Below are positions 36,201 to 44,049 of a stretch of 64,000 nt of DNA, in pieces. Each line of letters starts with the position of its first letter. The stretch's first letter is position 1. The stretch is from contig JAZRZA010000062.1 in NCBI GenBank assembly GCA_045601045.1, positions 1 to 64,000 of the forward strand, given 5' to 3'. This DNA is from UBA1181 sp045601045 (GTDB taxonomy: Bacteria; Bacteroidota; Bacteroidia; Bacteroidales; Paludibacteraceae). Under the pieces are notes generated by a model. The model did no database searches, was not told the origin of the DNA, and saw only the letters and a list, made by a program, of their open reading frames with translations. The position numbers and the translations under genes are program-made.

Positions 36201-37203
36201 AGCGAAATACAACATGAATGGCAAGGAGATCGGACCGAACAAGGTCAACACCTACATCCACAAGGGAAAATCACTGACCGTATCCCCTATCCTTCCAAAC
36301 AAAGCCTATTTTGTGAAGTGGGAGCTTTCCACGCCAATCGATTCATACGATAGCCTTGTATCCTACAACAGTATCTGGAAGTACCATTCGGCGGACTCCC
36401 AACCTGCAGGAGATTGGACCGCAATCAAATATGACGACTCTAAATGGATAGATGGCGCTTACGGAAAGATGGGTTACTGCGACACAATAAAGAGAAAGAC
36501 CTACTACAACACCCCTATCGCATACCAAAAGGGAGACAGTGCCAAGTACCTCACCTCCTATTTCAGACACTCTTTCAACGTAACTGACACGACAGGTTTG
36601 AGAAGTATCACAGCCTCCGTTCTCTTTGACGACGCTGTGGCCGTCTATCTCAACGGAAAGGAACTTTGCAGATACAACTTACCATCAGACACCACCTTGT
36701 CTTATGGCGTAGCAGCTTTAGATTTCATCGACGATTTAAAAGAAGAGTTTAAAATTGATCACAAATTGCTGAAAATAGGAGAAAATGTCCTTGCGGCGGA
36801 GGTTCACCAAAACGATAGAGCAAGTTCCGATATGACCTTCCGATGCTACGCAAAGGGCAAATATCACGCTAAGACCACCAAGGAGAAGAGCATCACCGTC
36901 ACTCCGGAAGGTCCTTTCAGCGCGGTATTATTTGTCAATGACCACACAGGAAATGGAAGTGTAGCTACGGAACACAACGAACTAGCTTGCTATCCTAACC
37001 CAACAGACGGCATCGTCTATTTGACAAGCTGCGATGAAGAGACCCAGATCAACGTCTATGACCAGGCAGGTAATCTACGTCTCATCCAATTCGTATCAGA
37101 CGTCAACGAAGGCATCAATTTGACTAAGTTGCCACAAGGTATTTACTATCTCCACGCGACATCCAACCAAGTTGACGCCATCGGTAAAGTCATCAAGAAA
37201 TAA
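33274..37203 (+). CDS. Secreted CotH-kinase / lamin-tail domain protein with T9SS type-A sorting domain
   Basis: 1309 residues from the ATG at 33274, preceded by GAAAGGGA; a GTG at 33247 would add nine residues before the signal peptide. Signal peptide: FKGYLTALAALACSASAYS. Domains in order: lamin-tail domain (about 25-165), a chitobiase C-terminal-like domain (TIHYTLNGSIPTESDSIF), a CotH kinase-like domain (GMMGLRERTNASYVKANYG; NTDWPGNN; DTDFGLGLYDG), a second lamin-tail domain (INELCLKSANFIEPDSKE), a jelly-roll-like part (KYLTSYFRHSFNVTD) and the type-A sorting domain (CYPNPTDGIVYLT ... LPQGIYYL). The CotH Asp residues look intact, so protein phosphorylation outside the cell is possible but unproven. 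Confidence 0.9.
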   Translation: MGKFFKGYLTALAALACSASAYSDVVINEIMPCNIATYFNEERDLTGWVELYNDGSKSVNLKGWTFTNYNLKASTAAEKVKWSWTVDKEITIGAKEYKVIPFDAYQPEENYTPKEVHAPYKVDPDGGSLELSDNKGFEHTLKYSKMKPHISYGTDENGMNGYMVPTPKKANGTAYKSLDSQCAKPTFGDVKPGIYPNSEESSETHKKIKISSATTDATIHYTLNGSIPTESDSIFRAESSIKLSETRIVRARAFKSGSLPSDILTGSFIIYDKDRDGCSGKDAAVVSVVADKKFLSDGTYGMFANHEQSNSGIPGTKDCISNTANYNRDWQRGINFEFFENGEQKIGQEAVAGVMGGCSRKDEYKVKSLKISTNKRTGNETFNYKVYHNESTKKDNIYSSFQLRNGGNGYEELICRDGFTQSVAKGIGNIDYQAYLPVGYFINGIYKGMMGLRERTNASYVKANYGLDEDKIDIVEFTQKRVEAGCGDLNAYNEMYKFVTDSINYKKDNFVALLDNYMDVEEYVNYMIFEQFIVNTDWPGNNQKIWRKHIGGKFRWILYDTDFGLGLYDGWARNYTNKSLNTITWCTGEGEEANWANANPSNYAFDEEYIWKTKFFKCLMKNQGFKDMFVTKAIELLAGPLSGESFDKAMEDFIPLVEKEYCANNKTSRNNYIELESRLRKMVNFAKERNSIYKNDLAKYCKLDVDKKTVLIINSKGDFKNKVEGFCVNNINEIGNSYKLKGLSGMNANIKPILPDGYIIEKWKVTTDTTLTYNTHELNLKLKGDTVNVELTIAEDTYDKPTIVINELCLKSANFIEPDSKEASDWIELYNTGDEYVDIAGFYISDNDTTVQIARGYEMTNIPPKGHLLLWADGRGKSGAQHLAFKLDAYGETVTLTKKVRDSVIVVDKVKTGKLLEEDYSYGRVTDGAATFTTFAACPNSEFSEATPGEVNGKYNCETILDELTYSVDLACSFDRAKYNMNGKEIGPNKVNTYIHKGKSLTVSPILPNKAYFVKWELSTPIDSYDSLVSYNSIWKYHSADSQPAGDWTAIKYDDSKWIDGAYGKMGYCDTIKRKTYYNTPIAYQKGDSAKYLTSYFRHSFNVTDTTGLRSITASVLFDDAVAVYLNGKELCRYNLPSDTTLSYGVAALDFIDDLKEEFKIDHKLLKIGENVLAAEVHQNDRASSDMTFRCYAKGKYHAKTTKEKSITVTPEGPFSAVLFVNDHTGNGSVATEHNELACYPNPTDGIVYLTSCDEETQINVYDQAGNLRLIQFVSDVNEGINLTKLPQGIYYLHATSNQVDAIGKVIKK

Positions 37204-37214
37204 CCCATAGAAAT

Positions 37215-37628
37215 ATGGAAGAGGCAGAACAATTACTTACCAATAAAGGTGTAAAAATCACAGCGAATCGAGTGCTCATCCTGCGGTCGTTATTGGCCGC
37301 AGAGCACCCGATTTCTTTGTCTGAAATGGAGGATATCTTACCCACCCTGGACAAGTCCAGCATCTTCCGAACCCTCACCCTTTTCATGGAACATCACGTC
37401 ACCCATAAAATTGAGGACGAAGGCATCACCAAATATGAGATATGCCGCCACGAAAAGGATTGTGACCTGTCGGATATGCACACCCATTTCCACTGCGAAA
37501 TTTGTCACCAGACCATCTGCCTACACGATATCCAAGTACCAATTGTGCAGCTACCGGAAGGATTCGAGATAGAGGCCATCAACTACATGGTGAAGGGAAT
37601 CTGTCCCCAATGTAGGAACAAAAGATAA
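37215..37628 (+). CDS. Fur-family metal-responsive transcriptional regulator
   Basis: 137 residues. Winged-helix part: GVKITANRVLILRSLLAAEHPISLSEM, then LDKSSIFRTLTLFMEH, the DNA-recognition helix of Fur proteins. Metal-binding parts: HTHFHCEICHQTICL and the C-terminal CPQCRNKR, giving two CxxC pairs for structural zinc. Fur, Zur and PerR cannot be separated by eye; there is no feo gene adjacent. It begins 11 bp after the CotH gene but is probably an independent function. Confidence 0.87.
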   Translation: MEEAEQLLTNKGVKITANRVLILRSLLAAEHPISLSEMEDILPTLDKSSIFRTLTLFMEHHVTHKIEDEGITKYEICRHEKDCDLSDMHTHFHCEICHQTICLHDIQVPIVQLPEGFEIEAINYMVKGICPQCRNKR

Positions 37629-37636
37629 ATCTACCA

Positions 37637-38371
37637 TCAAGCATGTTCCACACCATCCGCGCCAAGGGGTCGCTCCCCTATTAATCGCAGATATACATTA
37701 ACCGTCGCGCTGACATCCTTTTCACAATAACGAGCAATCCTATCCATATCACGCGCCTCATAAAAAACAGCAGCCACTTGACTACCATCTATGTCATCCT
37801 TGGAGGTAGGAATTCCCAATACCGAGCACAACAATGGCAAGGAGGTGTAATGTTTATAATCCCCGAATTTCCACATATCCATCGTATCCAAGAATCGGGT
37901 TTCCCACGGTTTCTTTCCCGCCACATTCAAAATTCCAGGCAAAGGGACATTCTGAACAATCATTCTTCTGGCAATAAAAGGGAAATCAAACTCCTTGGCA
38001 TTGTGACCACACAAATGAGTTTCTGGATCCTTGTACTTTTCATGGTTCAGTAATGAGGCGAAATCAGTCAAAATGGCTTTCTCATCCTCCCCGTAAAAGG
38101 ATTTAACCTTCAAATGACGCACACCCTCCAAGGAATAAATGAAACCCACAGAGATACAGACTACCCTTCCAAATTCGGCGAATATACCCGCCTCCTGGAA
38201 TTTACTTTCTCCCGTACAATCCTCCGGATAACGTTCAGGCACTCTTTTCTTCATCGCCTCTACCTTCTCTTGCCAAAGGTCGGCCAAACTACCATCCATC
38301 TCCGACAATGTCGCCGTTAACGGAGCTGTCTCAATGTCTAAAAACAAAATTTTACTTAAATCAGGTATCAT
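37637..38371 (-). CDS. Predicted 3'-5' exonuclease, PolB-like
   Basis: 244 residues. Exo I FLDIETAPL, Exo II HNAKEFDFPFIARRM, and Exo III RYCEKDVSATVNVYLRL are the DEDD residues of family-B polymerase proofreading domains, but there is no polymerase part; stand-alone proteins of this type are annotated as PolB-like 3'-5' exonucleases. It probably trims DNA 3' ends. It converges with the Fur gene (8 bp between the stops) and lies 81 bp downstream of the riboflavin synthase gene, with a terminator between. Confidence 0.85.
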   Translation of the reverse strand: MIPDLSKILFLDIETAPLTATLSEMDGSLADLWQEKVEAMKKRVPERYPEDCTGESKFQEAGIFAEFGRVVCISVGFIYSLEGVRHLKVKSFYGEDEKAILTDFASLLNHEKYKDPETHLCGHNAKEFDFPFIARRMIVQNVPLPGILNVAGKKPWETRFLDTMDMWKFGDYKHYTSLPLLCSVLGIPTSKDDIDGSQVAAVFYEARDMDRIARYCEKDVSATVNVYLRLIGERPLGADGVEHA

Positions 38372-38401
38372 AATTAAATAAATAAAAAAACAAACAATCG
38401 A

Positions 38402-38442
38402 TAGAAGAAAGCGGAGGTGACCGCAAACTTGACACCTCCGCC
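38402..38442 (-). terminator. Terminator after riboflavin synthase
   Basis: Plus-strand GCGGAGGTG (38411-38419) pairs with CACCTCCGC (38433-38441); on the minus strand a T-rich run (TTTCTTC) follows. Confidence 0.75.
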
Positions 38443-38452
38443 TATTGATGCG

Positions 38453-39058
38453 TCAACCGCGGTATTCCAACATGCGGCTGATATATTTTCCCACAATGTC
38501 AAACTCAATATTCACCACAGTGCCTACCTCTATTTGACAGAAGTTCGTGTGTTCGTAGGTATAAGGAATGATGGCCACAGAGAAACGATCCTTTTGAGAG
38601 TCGCAAACCGTCAAACTGACACCATTCACAGTGACGGAACCCTTCTCGACAGTCACATACCCCTTCTTCACCATCTCATTGTCCACATCGTATTGGAAGG
38701 TGAAATAGTAGCTACCATCCTCCGACTTCTTACCGATACACTTGGCCACTTGGTCCACATGACCCTGTACAATGTGTCCGTCCAGGCGACCGTTCATCTG
38801 CATACTACGCTCCAAATTGACCAAACTACCCTCTTGCAAAAGGCCGAGATTGGAACGACGCAACGTCTCTTGAATAGCCGTTACCGTATAAGTGTCAGCT
38901 TTTTTATCCACCACAGTCAGGCAAACACCATTGTGGGCGACACTCTGATCTATCTTTAATTCCGACACGAAAGGACAAGTCATCGTGATATGAAGATTTT
39001 CCTGATCCTTTCTCAAAGCGACCACTTTCGCAGCCGTTTCAACAATTCCTGAAAACAT
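38453..39058 (-). CDS. ribE: Riboflavin synthase, alpha subunit
   Basis: 201 residues built of two similar lumazine-binding halves. The first opens MFSGIVETAAKVVAL and ends in VAHNGVCLTVV; the second begins MNGRLDGHIVQGHVDQVAKC and has KGSVTVNGVSLTV. These are the hallmark repeats of riboflavin synthase. It converts two 6,7-dimethyl-8-ribityllumazine to riboflavin. Lacks other rib genes nearby. Upstream is relA, 35 bp away, and a terminator follows. Confidence 0.95.
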   Translation of the reverse strand: MFSGIVETAAKVVALRKDQENLHITMTCPFVSELKIDQSVAHNGVCLTVVDKKADTYTVTAIQETLRRSNLGLLQEGSLVNLERSMQMNGRLDGHIVQGHVDQVAKCIGKKSEDGSYYFTFQYDVDNEMVKKGYVTVEKGSVTVNGVSLTVCDSQKDRFSVAIIPYTYEHTNFCQIEVGTVVNIEFDIVGKYISRMLEYRG

Positions 39059-39093
39059 ATATTTCCTCCTAAATATATTTTACATTCTAATAA

Positions 39094-41205
39094 TTATCTA
39101 TCCACATTCTTCACGCCCTTCACGGCCTTGATTTTCTTAATAATGCCTTCCAATACCTTGGTATCGGAAACACTAATCGTCAAAGTGCCACGGAACAATC
39201 CGTCACAAGAATCCACAGACATGGAACGAAGGGAGACATTCGCCTCCTTCTGGATCAAAGATGAAATATTGGTGACAATACCGATATCATCGTTACCGGT
39301 GACGCGAAGTGTACAGTTGTATTGAGAACCCGATTTGCCCGCCCATCTCGCCTTGATGAAACGATAACCAAAACGGGCCAACATTTGCGGTGCGTTCGGA
39401 CAATCCTTTTTGTGAATTCGAATTCCTCCTTTTACAGAGACAAATCCAAAAATTTCATCTCCATAAATCGGATTACAACACTTGGAAAGGTTATACTGAA
39501 TACCCTGCAAATTATTATCGATCACCAAGACATCCTCTTTGGCATTCACCTCAGAAAGGGTGGTGACATGTTCAAATCCATCGGCGCTTCGCACCTCATC
39601 CGGCTTGGTTTCAGGCGCCATGCAAGCGATATAGGCATCTTTCACCTTACCCAGATCGACACTGTCTTCCGCCAATCTCTTGTAGAAATCCTGAATGGTA
39701 GGGCTACCCATCTTCTTGGCCAATTTACCAGCGGTACCCTCCTCATACTCCAATTTCCAGTTCTTCAAACGGCGCTTGAGCAACTCCTTACCCAAATCCA
39801 TGTAGGCGTTTTCCTGCTCACGCACATATTGCTTGATACGAGTACGGGCCTTGGTGGTCTGGACAAACTCCAACCACTCTTCGTGCGGTGTCTGGTTGGA
39901 AGCAGTCTGGATCTCCACTTGGTCTCCATTGTTCAATTGGTAGCGGATAGGGACATTCTTGCCATTCACCCTACCACCGACGCATTTGCTACCCAAATTG
40001 GAGTGGATCATAAAGGCGAAATCGAGCAATGTGGATCCTTTCGGCATTTGCTTCAATTCACCAGATGGCGTGAATACAAAGACCTCCTTGTCATAGAGAT
40101 TTAATTTGAAATCATCCAAATACTCCATGCCCGCGGAAGGATTTTGCAATAGATCCCGCACATTCGCCAACCAGTCATCGAAGTTCGACTCGCTCTTCAC
40201 GCCCTTGTATTTAAAATGCGCGGCAAGACCCTTCTCCGCAATCTCATCCATTCGTTGAGTACGAATCTGCACCTCCACCCATTTGCCTTCAGGACCCATT
40301 ACAGTAGTGTGCAAAGACTCATAGCCATTGGATTTCGGAATAGAGAGCCAGTCACGCAAACGCTTCGGATTGGGTTGATACATATCCGTCACGATGGAAT
40401 AGGCTTGCCAGCAGTCTGATTTCTCCTTCTCCAACGAAGTATCCAAAATGATACGGATGGCGAATATATCGTAAATGTTCTCAAAAACCGTATTCTGCTT
40501 TTTTATCTTATTCCAAATCGAATAGACCGATTTGGTACGCCCCTTCATGGTGAACTGGAAACCTGCTGCCTCTAATTTTTTCTGCACCGGTTCGATAAAC
40601 GCGGCAATATAAGCGTCGCGCTGTTGCTTCGTATCGTGCAACTTCGTGACAATCTCATCGTAGATGGCACGGTTGGTCTGCCTCAAAGAGAGATCCTCCA
40701 ATTCGGACTTCACCTTATAAAGACCCAAACGATGCGCCAACGGAGCATACAAGAAGGATGCCTCGGTAGCGATACGGGAACGCTCCGCCTCATCGAACGA
40801 ATCGATTTTTCTTATCAAATAGAGATGGCTACAAATCAGAACAATTACCACACGGATATCCTCCGCCATCGTGAGAAGAAGTTTTCTGAACGCATCCGAT
40901 TGAACAGCGGGATGGTTGCGGTACAACTCTCCCACATTCAACAAAGATTGGACAAAACCAGCCACCTGCTCACCGAAAACCTCAGTCACAGCCTCCATGG
41001 TGACCAACTCCGCCTTGATGGCCTCATAGAGCAGAAGTCCCACTTTAGGCATTTTACCCAAGTCAACCTCCTTTTGGATGATCTTGACAATATCCACCGC
41101 CTTCTTGACTAGATCATGGTCGGTAGCGAGCAAACGGGTCAATTCATCCAGCTCTTGTGGAGCAAGATCACATTCCGCAAATAATTGTTCAAATTCGTCT
41201 ATCAT
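39094..41205 (-). CDS. relA: RelA/SpoT-family (p)ppGpp synthetase with degenerate hydrolase domain
   Basis: 703 residues. The N-terminal HD domain has lost its metal site: where active hydrolases carry HDxxED (as in LLHDTVEDT), this one reads LLLYEAIKAEL (Tyr60-Glu61), and ADRLHNMR is replaced by CSHLYLIRK. The synthetase domain is intact in appearance (RTKSVYSIWNKIKKQN, FAIRIILDT, SNGYESLHTTVMGPEGKWVEVQIRT, AEKGLAAHFKYK). TGS (about 376-440: FVFTPSGELKQMPKGSTLLDFAFMIH), zinc-finger-like (CCNPIYGDEIFGF) and ACT domains follow. It should make but not degrade (p)ppGpp; a second, bifunctional Rel must exist for viability. It is followed by riboflavin synthase. Confidence 0.9.
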   Translation of the reverse strand: MIDEFEQLFAECDLAPQELDELTRLLATDHDLVKKAVDIVKIIQKEVDLGKMPKVGLLLYEAIKAELVTMEAVTEVFGEQVAGFVQSLLNVGELYRNHPAVQSDAFRKLLLTMAEDIRVVIVLICSHLYLIRKIDSFDEAERSRIATEASFLYAPLAHRLGLYKVKSELEDLSLRQTNRAIYDEIVTKLHDTKQQRDAYIAAFIEPVQKKLEAAGFQFTMKGRTKSVYSIWNKIKKQNTVFENIYDIFAIRIILDTSLEKEKSDCWQAYSIVTDMYQPNPKRLRDWLSIPKSNGYESLHTTVMGPEGKWVEVQIRTQRMDEIAEKGLAAHFKYKGVKSESNFDDWLANVRDLLQNPSAGMEYLDDFKLNLYDKEVFVFTPSGELKQMPKGSTLLDFAFMIHSNLGSKCVGGRVNGKNVPIRYQLNNGDQVEIQTASNQTPHEEWLEFVQTTKARTRIKQYVREQENAYMDLGKELLKRRLKNWKLEYEEGTAGKLAKKMGSPTIQDFYKRLAEDSVDLGKVKDAYIACMAPETKPDEVRSADGFEHVTTLSEVNAKEDVLVIDNNLQGIQYNLSKCCNPIYGDEIFGFVSVKGGIRIHKKDCPNAPQMLARFGYRFIKARWAGKSGSQYNCTLRVTGNDDIGIVTNISSLIQKEANVSLRSMSVDSCDGLFRGTLTISVSDTKVLEGIIKKIKAVKGVKNVDR

Positions 41206-41215
41206 AAATGAGATA

Positions 41216-41827
41216 TTATTTAACTTTTGAGCCGCGAGCCAGAATAATGTAAACGTAGCAAATCTCCGTCAACCAATCCTCGCTCAACTTCAATTTATCC
41301 ATACCGCCACGTACTCTCGCCGCCATTTGCGTCAATTCCGTCGAACTCATACTCTCTCCAGAGGCAATCTTATGCACGGAATCCTTCATCATCTTCTTCA
41401 TCCACTTACGGAAAATCAAAGGCAAACGCATACCTACTTGCATATCCATTGTGACAGCGGTCATTCCGTCGTTCAAGAAAGATTGGAATATGCCACCGAA
41501 TCGAGGTAGGTCATCCACCTTCTTGCAATTCTTCTTGATGGCGTTATCAATCTCATCAAAGAATGACTGAGGTAATTTATACTCCTTCTGCATCACATTC
41601 GCGACATACTTCTTCTCCGCTACACCCAGACGCTCCTCTGTCGCGATCTTGAATTTTTGCTTCAACACCTTCAACTCCGGCAAATATCTCAAATCAATGA
41701 TACGCAATGTCGAAGCGGAAGAGGCTTGAATATAGACATTCACCAAGGTCATAAAGTATTGCAACTTCTCTTTAACCTTTTCCTCTTGTTGTTTTCTCTT
41801 TTCTTTTAAACTATCAGATAATCCCAT
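41216..41827 (-). CDS. Hypothetical protein upstream of relA
   Basis: 203 residues, largely helical, with many Lys, Glu and Met. It opens with an amphipathic, highly charged segment (MGLSDSLKEKRKQQEEKVKE) and has a basic/Met-rich stretch (RKWMKKMMKDSVHKIASGES). No signal peptide, no transmembrane helix, no motif I recognise. It ends 10 bp before relA, suggesting co-expression. It could be a small regulator of relA or simply a neighbour. Confidence 0.65.
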   Translation of the reverse strand: MGLSDSLKEKRKQQEEKVKEKLQYFMTLVNVYIQASSASTLRIIDLRYLPELKVLKQKFKIATEERLGVAEKKYVANVMQKEYKLPQSFFDEIDNAIKKNCKKVDDLPRFGGIFQSFLNDGMTAVTMDMQVGMRLPLIFRKWMKKMMKDSVHKIASGESMSSTELTQMAARVRGGMDKLKLSEDWLTEICYVYIILARGSKVK

Positions 41828-41880
41828 CTTGAAAATTATATTAATTATTATTTCCTAATTTCTTTATAATCACATTTTTA

Positions 41881-44037
41881 TCAACGAATACCATGTCGCT
41901 TCAACAATGGAAGGATAGAAGGTTCCTCTCCTCTGAATCGCTTATAAAGTACCATTGGATGTTCACTTCCACCCCGTTCCAAAACCTCGCTTCTGAAGCG
42001 GGTCGCGGTCTCTTGATCGAAAATGCCATTCTTTTCAAATACGGAGAAGGCATCCGCATCCAACACTTCCGCCCATTTGTAACTATAATAACCCGCAGAA
42101 TAGCCTCCCGAGAAGATATGGTTGAACTGCGTGCTCATCAAAGCTTCCTCCACAACTGGCAAAGTCTGGGCAGCTGCCCATGCCTCTGACTCGAAGGTCT
42201 TGACATCGCCCTCGAATGGCGCGTTGATGGTATGCCATCCCATATCCAACAATCCGAAACTCAATTGCCTCAAAGTCGCATAACCCACATTGAAATTAGC
42301 GGCACGTCTGATTTTTTCTATCAATTCGGCAGGAATGGGTTCGCCTGTTTTGTAATGGACCGCAAATCCGTCCAAATACTCTTTCTCAAATGCCCAATTC
42401 TCCAACATTTGGGAAGGGAGTTCCACAAAGTCTCGATAGACATTCGTACCCGCTAAACTCTCATATTTACAACGAGAGACCATACCATGGATGGAGTGTC
42501 CAAACTCATGGATAAAGGTGGTCAATTCATCGAATGTCAACAAAGAAGGTAGAGAATCCGTTGGCCGCGTGAAATTCATCACAATGGAGATATGCGGACG
42601 GACATCCTCCCCCTTCGCGTTTTCGTGCTGACAAAGGAATTCAGTCATCCAAGCGCCACCGCGCTTTCCGTCGCGCGGATGAAAGTCGGTATATAAAACA
42701 GCCAAGAAAGAACCGTCCTTATCAAAGACGTCGAAAGCCTCCACCTCCTTTTGGTAAACAGGAATCTGATCGTTCTTCTTGAACGTCAAACCATACAATT
42801 TAGTCGCTAAACCAAATACGCCGCGTTTCACATTCTCCAACTCAAAGTAAGGACGAAGCAACTCGTCATTGATGCTGTACTTCTCATCACGCAACTTCTC
42901 GGAATAGAAAGACCAATCCCAAGGCATGATCTTGTAATCGGCGCCATGGGCTTTCGCATAATCCTGCACCTCATCCATCTCTTGTAGCGCAGTGGGTTTG
43001 TAAGCCTCCAGCAATTCGTTCAACAACTTATAGACATTCTCCTTGTTCTCCGCCATACGATAGCGTAAAGCACGCTCCGCATAATCTTTGCAACCCATCA
43101 AATTGGATAACTCCAGACGCGTATTCACAATATCCTTCACCACCTGACGGTTGTCAAATTCGCCAGACGAGGCTTTGGTATTATAAGCCATATAGAGTTG
43201 TTTGCGCAATGCTCGGTTCTCCGCATACTTCATGAAAGGAGCGTAACTTGGATAGGTGAGATCGAATACCCAACCCTCCATATCGTTCTCCTTCGCCTTC
43301 TTGGCAGCCGCCTCCACAACGGCGTCGGGCAATCCCGCAAGATCCTCCTTAACTGTCACATTCAGCTTATAGGCATTGGTCGCATTCAGCACATTCTGAC
43401 CATATTTCAAAGTAAGAAGCGACAACTTCTTGCTCAACTCACGGTATTTTTCCTTGCCCTCCTCGGACAAATTCGCTCCATTCTTCTCGAAAGACTCATA
43501 AGTCTTCTCCAAAAGCATTCGTTGTTCAGGCGAAAGTGTCAAGGAATCTATCTGATCATATACAGCCTTCACACGTTGGAAGAGAGCCGCATTCAAGGTC
43601 ACATTGTTGCTATGTTCCGTCTCCAAAGGAGAGATCTCCTCCGCGATGGAATCCATCTCCGCGCAGGTTTCCGCTTCCAGTAAGTTGTAGAAAATATACT
43701 GCACCTTGGACAACATGGCGCCAGATCGCTCCATCGCCACTATCGTATTCTCAAACGTTGGGGCCTCCGAATTACCCACAATCGCCGCTATCTCCTCATC
43801 GTGAAGGCGGATACCCTCCTTCACGGCTGGTAAATAGTCGGACATTTTCAATTTGTCAAAAGGGAAAGTCCCGTGCGGAGTCTGATACTCCGCTGTAAAA
43901 AAAACATTATCTGTCATCGCTTTATTATTTTCTTTTTCACTGCATGCGGAAGAGAAGACGAAGGCACCACCCGCCAAGAGCATACCCATGAAATTAAGTT
44001 TCAAGCTCCTCATTCTATAAAAAACAGTTCCTTTCAT
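41881..44037 (-). CDS. dcp: M3-family metallopeptidase lipoprotein (dipeptidyl carboxypeptidase type)
   Basis: 718 residues. The N terminus is a lipoprotein signal (FMGMLLAGGAFVFSSAC; Cys32), so the enzyme should be anchored at a membrane. The zinc site is HEFGH at 510-514 (LTTFIHEFGHSIHGM), and the C-terminal FSGGYSAGYYSYKWAEVLDADAF is an M3 substrate-binding motif. Oligopeptidase family M3A; Dcp releases C-terminal dipeptides. The start could also be residue 9 (44013). The gene lies 12 bp after the YihY-type gene. Confidence 0.9.
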   Translation of the reverse strand: MKGTVFYRMRSLKLNFMGMLLAGGAFVFSSACSEKENNKAMTDNVFFTAEYQTPHGTFPFDKLKMSDYLPAVKEGIRLHDEEIAAIVGNSEAPTFENTIVAMERSGAMLSKVQYIFYNLLEAETCAEMDSIAEEISPLETEHSNNVTLNAALFQRVKAVYDQIDSLTLSPEQRMLLEKTYESFEKNGANLSEEGKEKYRELSKKLSLLTLKYGQNVLNATNAYKLNVTVKEDLAGLPDAVVEAAAKKAKENDMEGWVFDLTYPSYAPFMKYAENRALRKQLYMAYNTKASSGEFDNRQVVKDIVNTRLELSNLMGCKDYAERALRYRMAENKENVYKLLNELLEAYKPTALQEMDEVQDYAKAHGADYKIMPWDWSFYSEKLRDEKYSINDELLRPYFELENVKRGVFGLATKLYGLTFKKNDQIPVYQKEVEAFDVFDKDGSFLAVLYTDFHPRDGKRGGAWMTEFLCQHENAKGEDVRPHISIVMNFTRPTDSLPSLLTFDELTTFIHEFGHSIHGMVSRCKYESLAGTNVYRDFVELPSQMLENWAFEKEYLDGFAVHYKTGEPIPAELIEKIRRAANFNVGYATLRQLSFGLLDMGWHTINAPFEGDVKTFESEAWAAAQTLPVVEEALMSTQFNHIFSGGYSAGYYSYKWAEVLDADAFSVFEKNGIFDQETATRFRSEVLERGGSEHPMVLYKRFRGEEPSILPLLKRHGIR

Positions 44038-44049
44038 TTCCTCTTCAAT

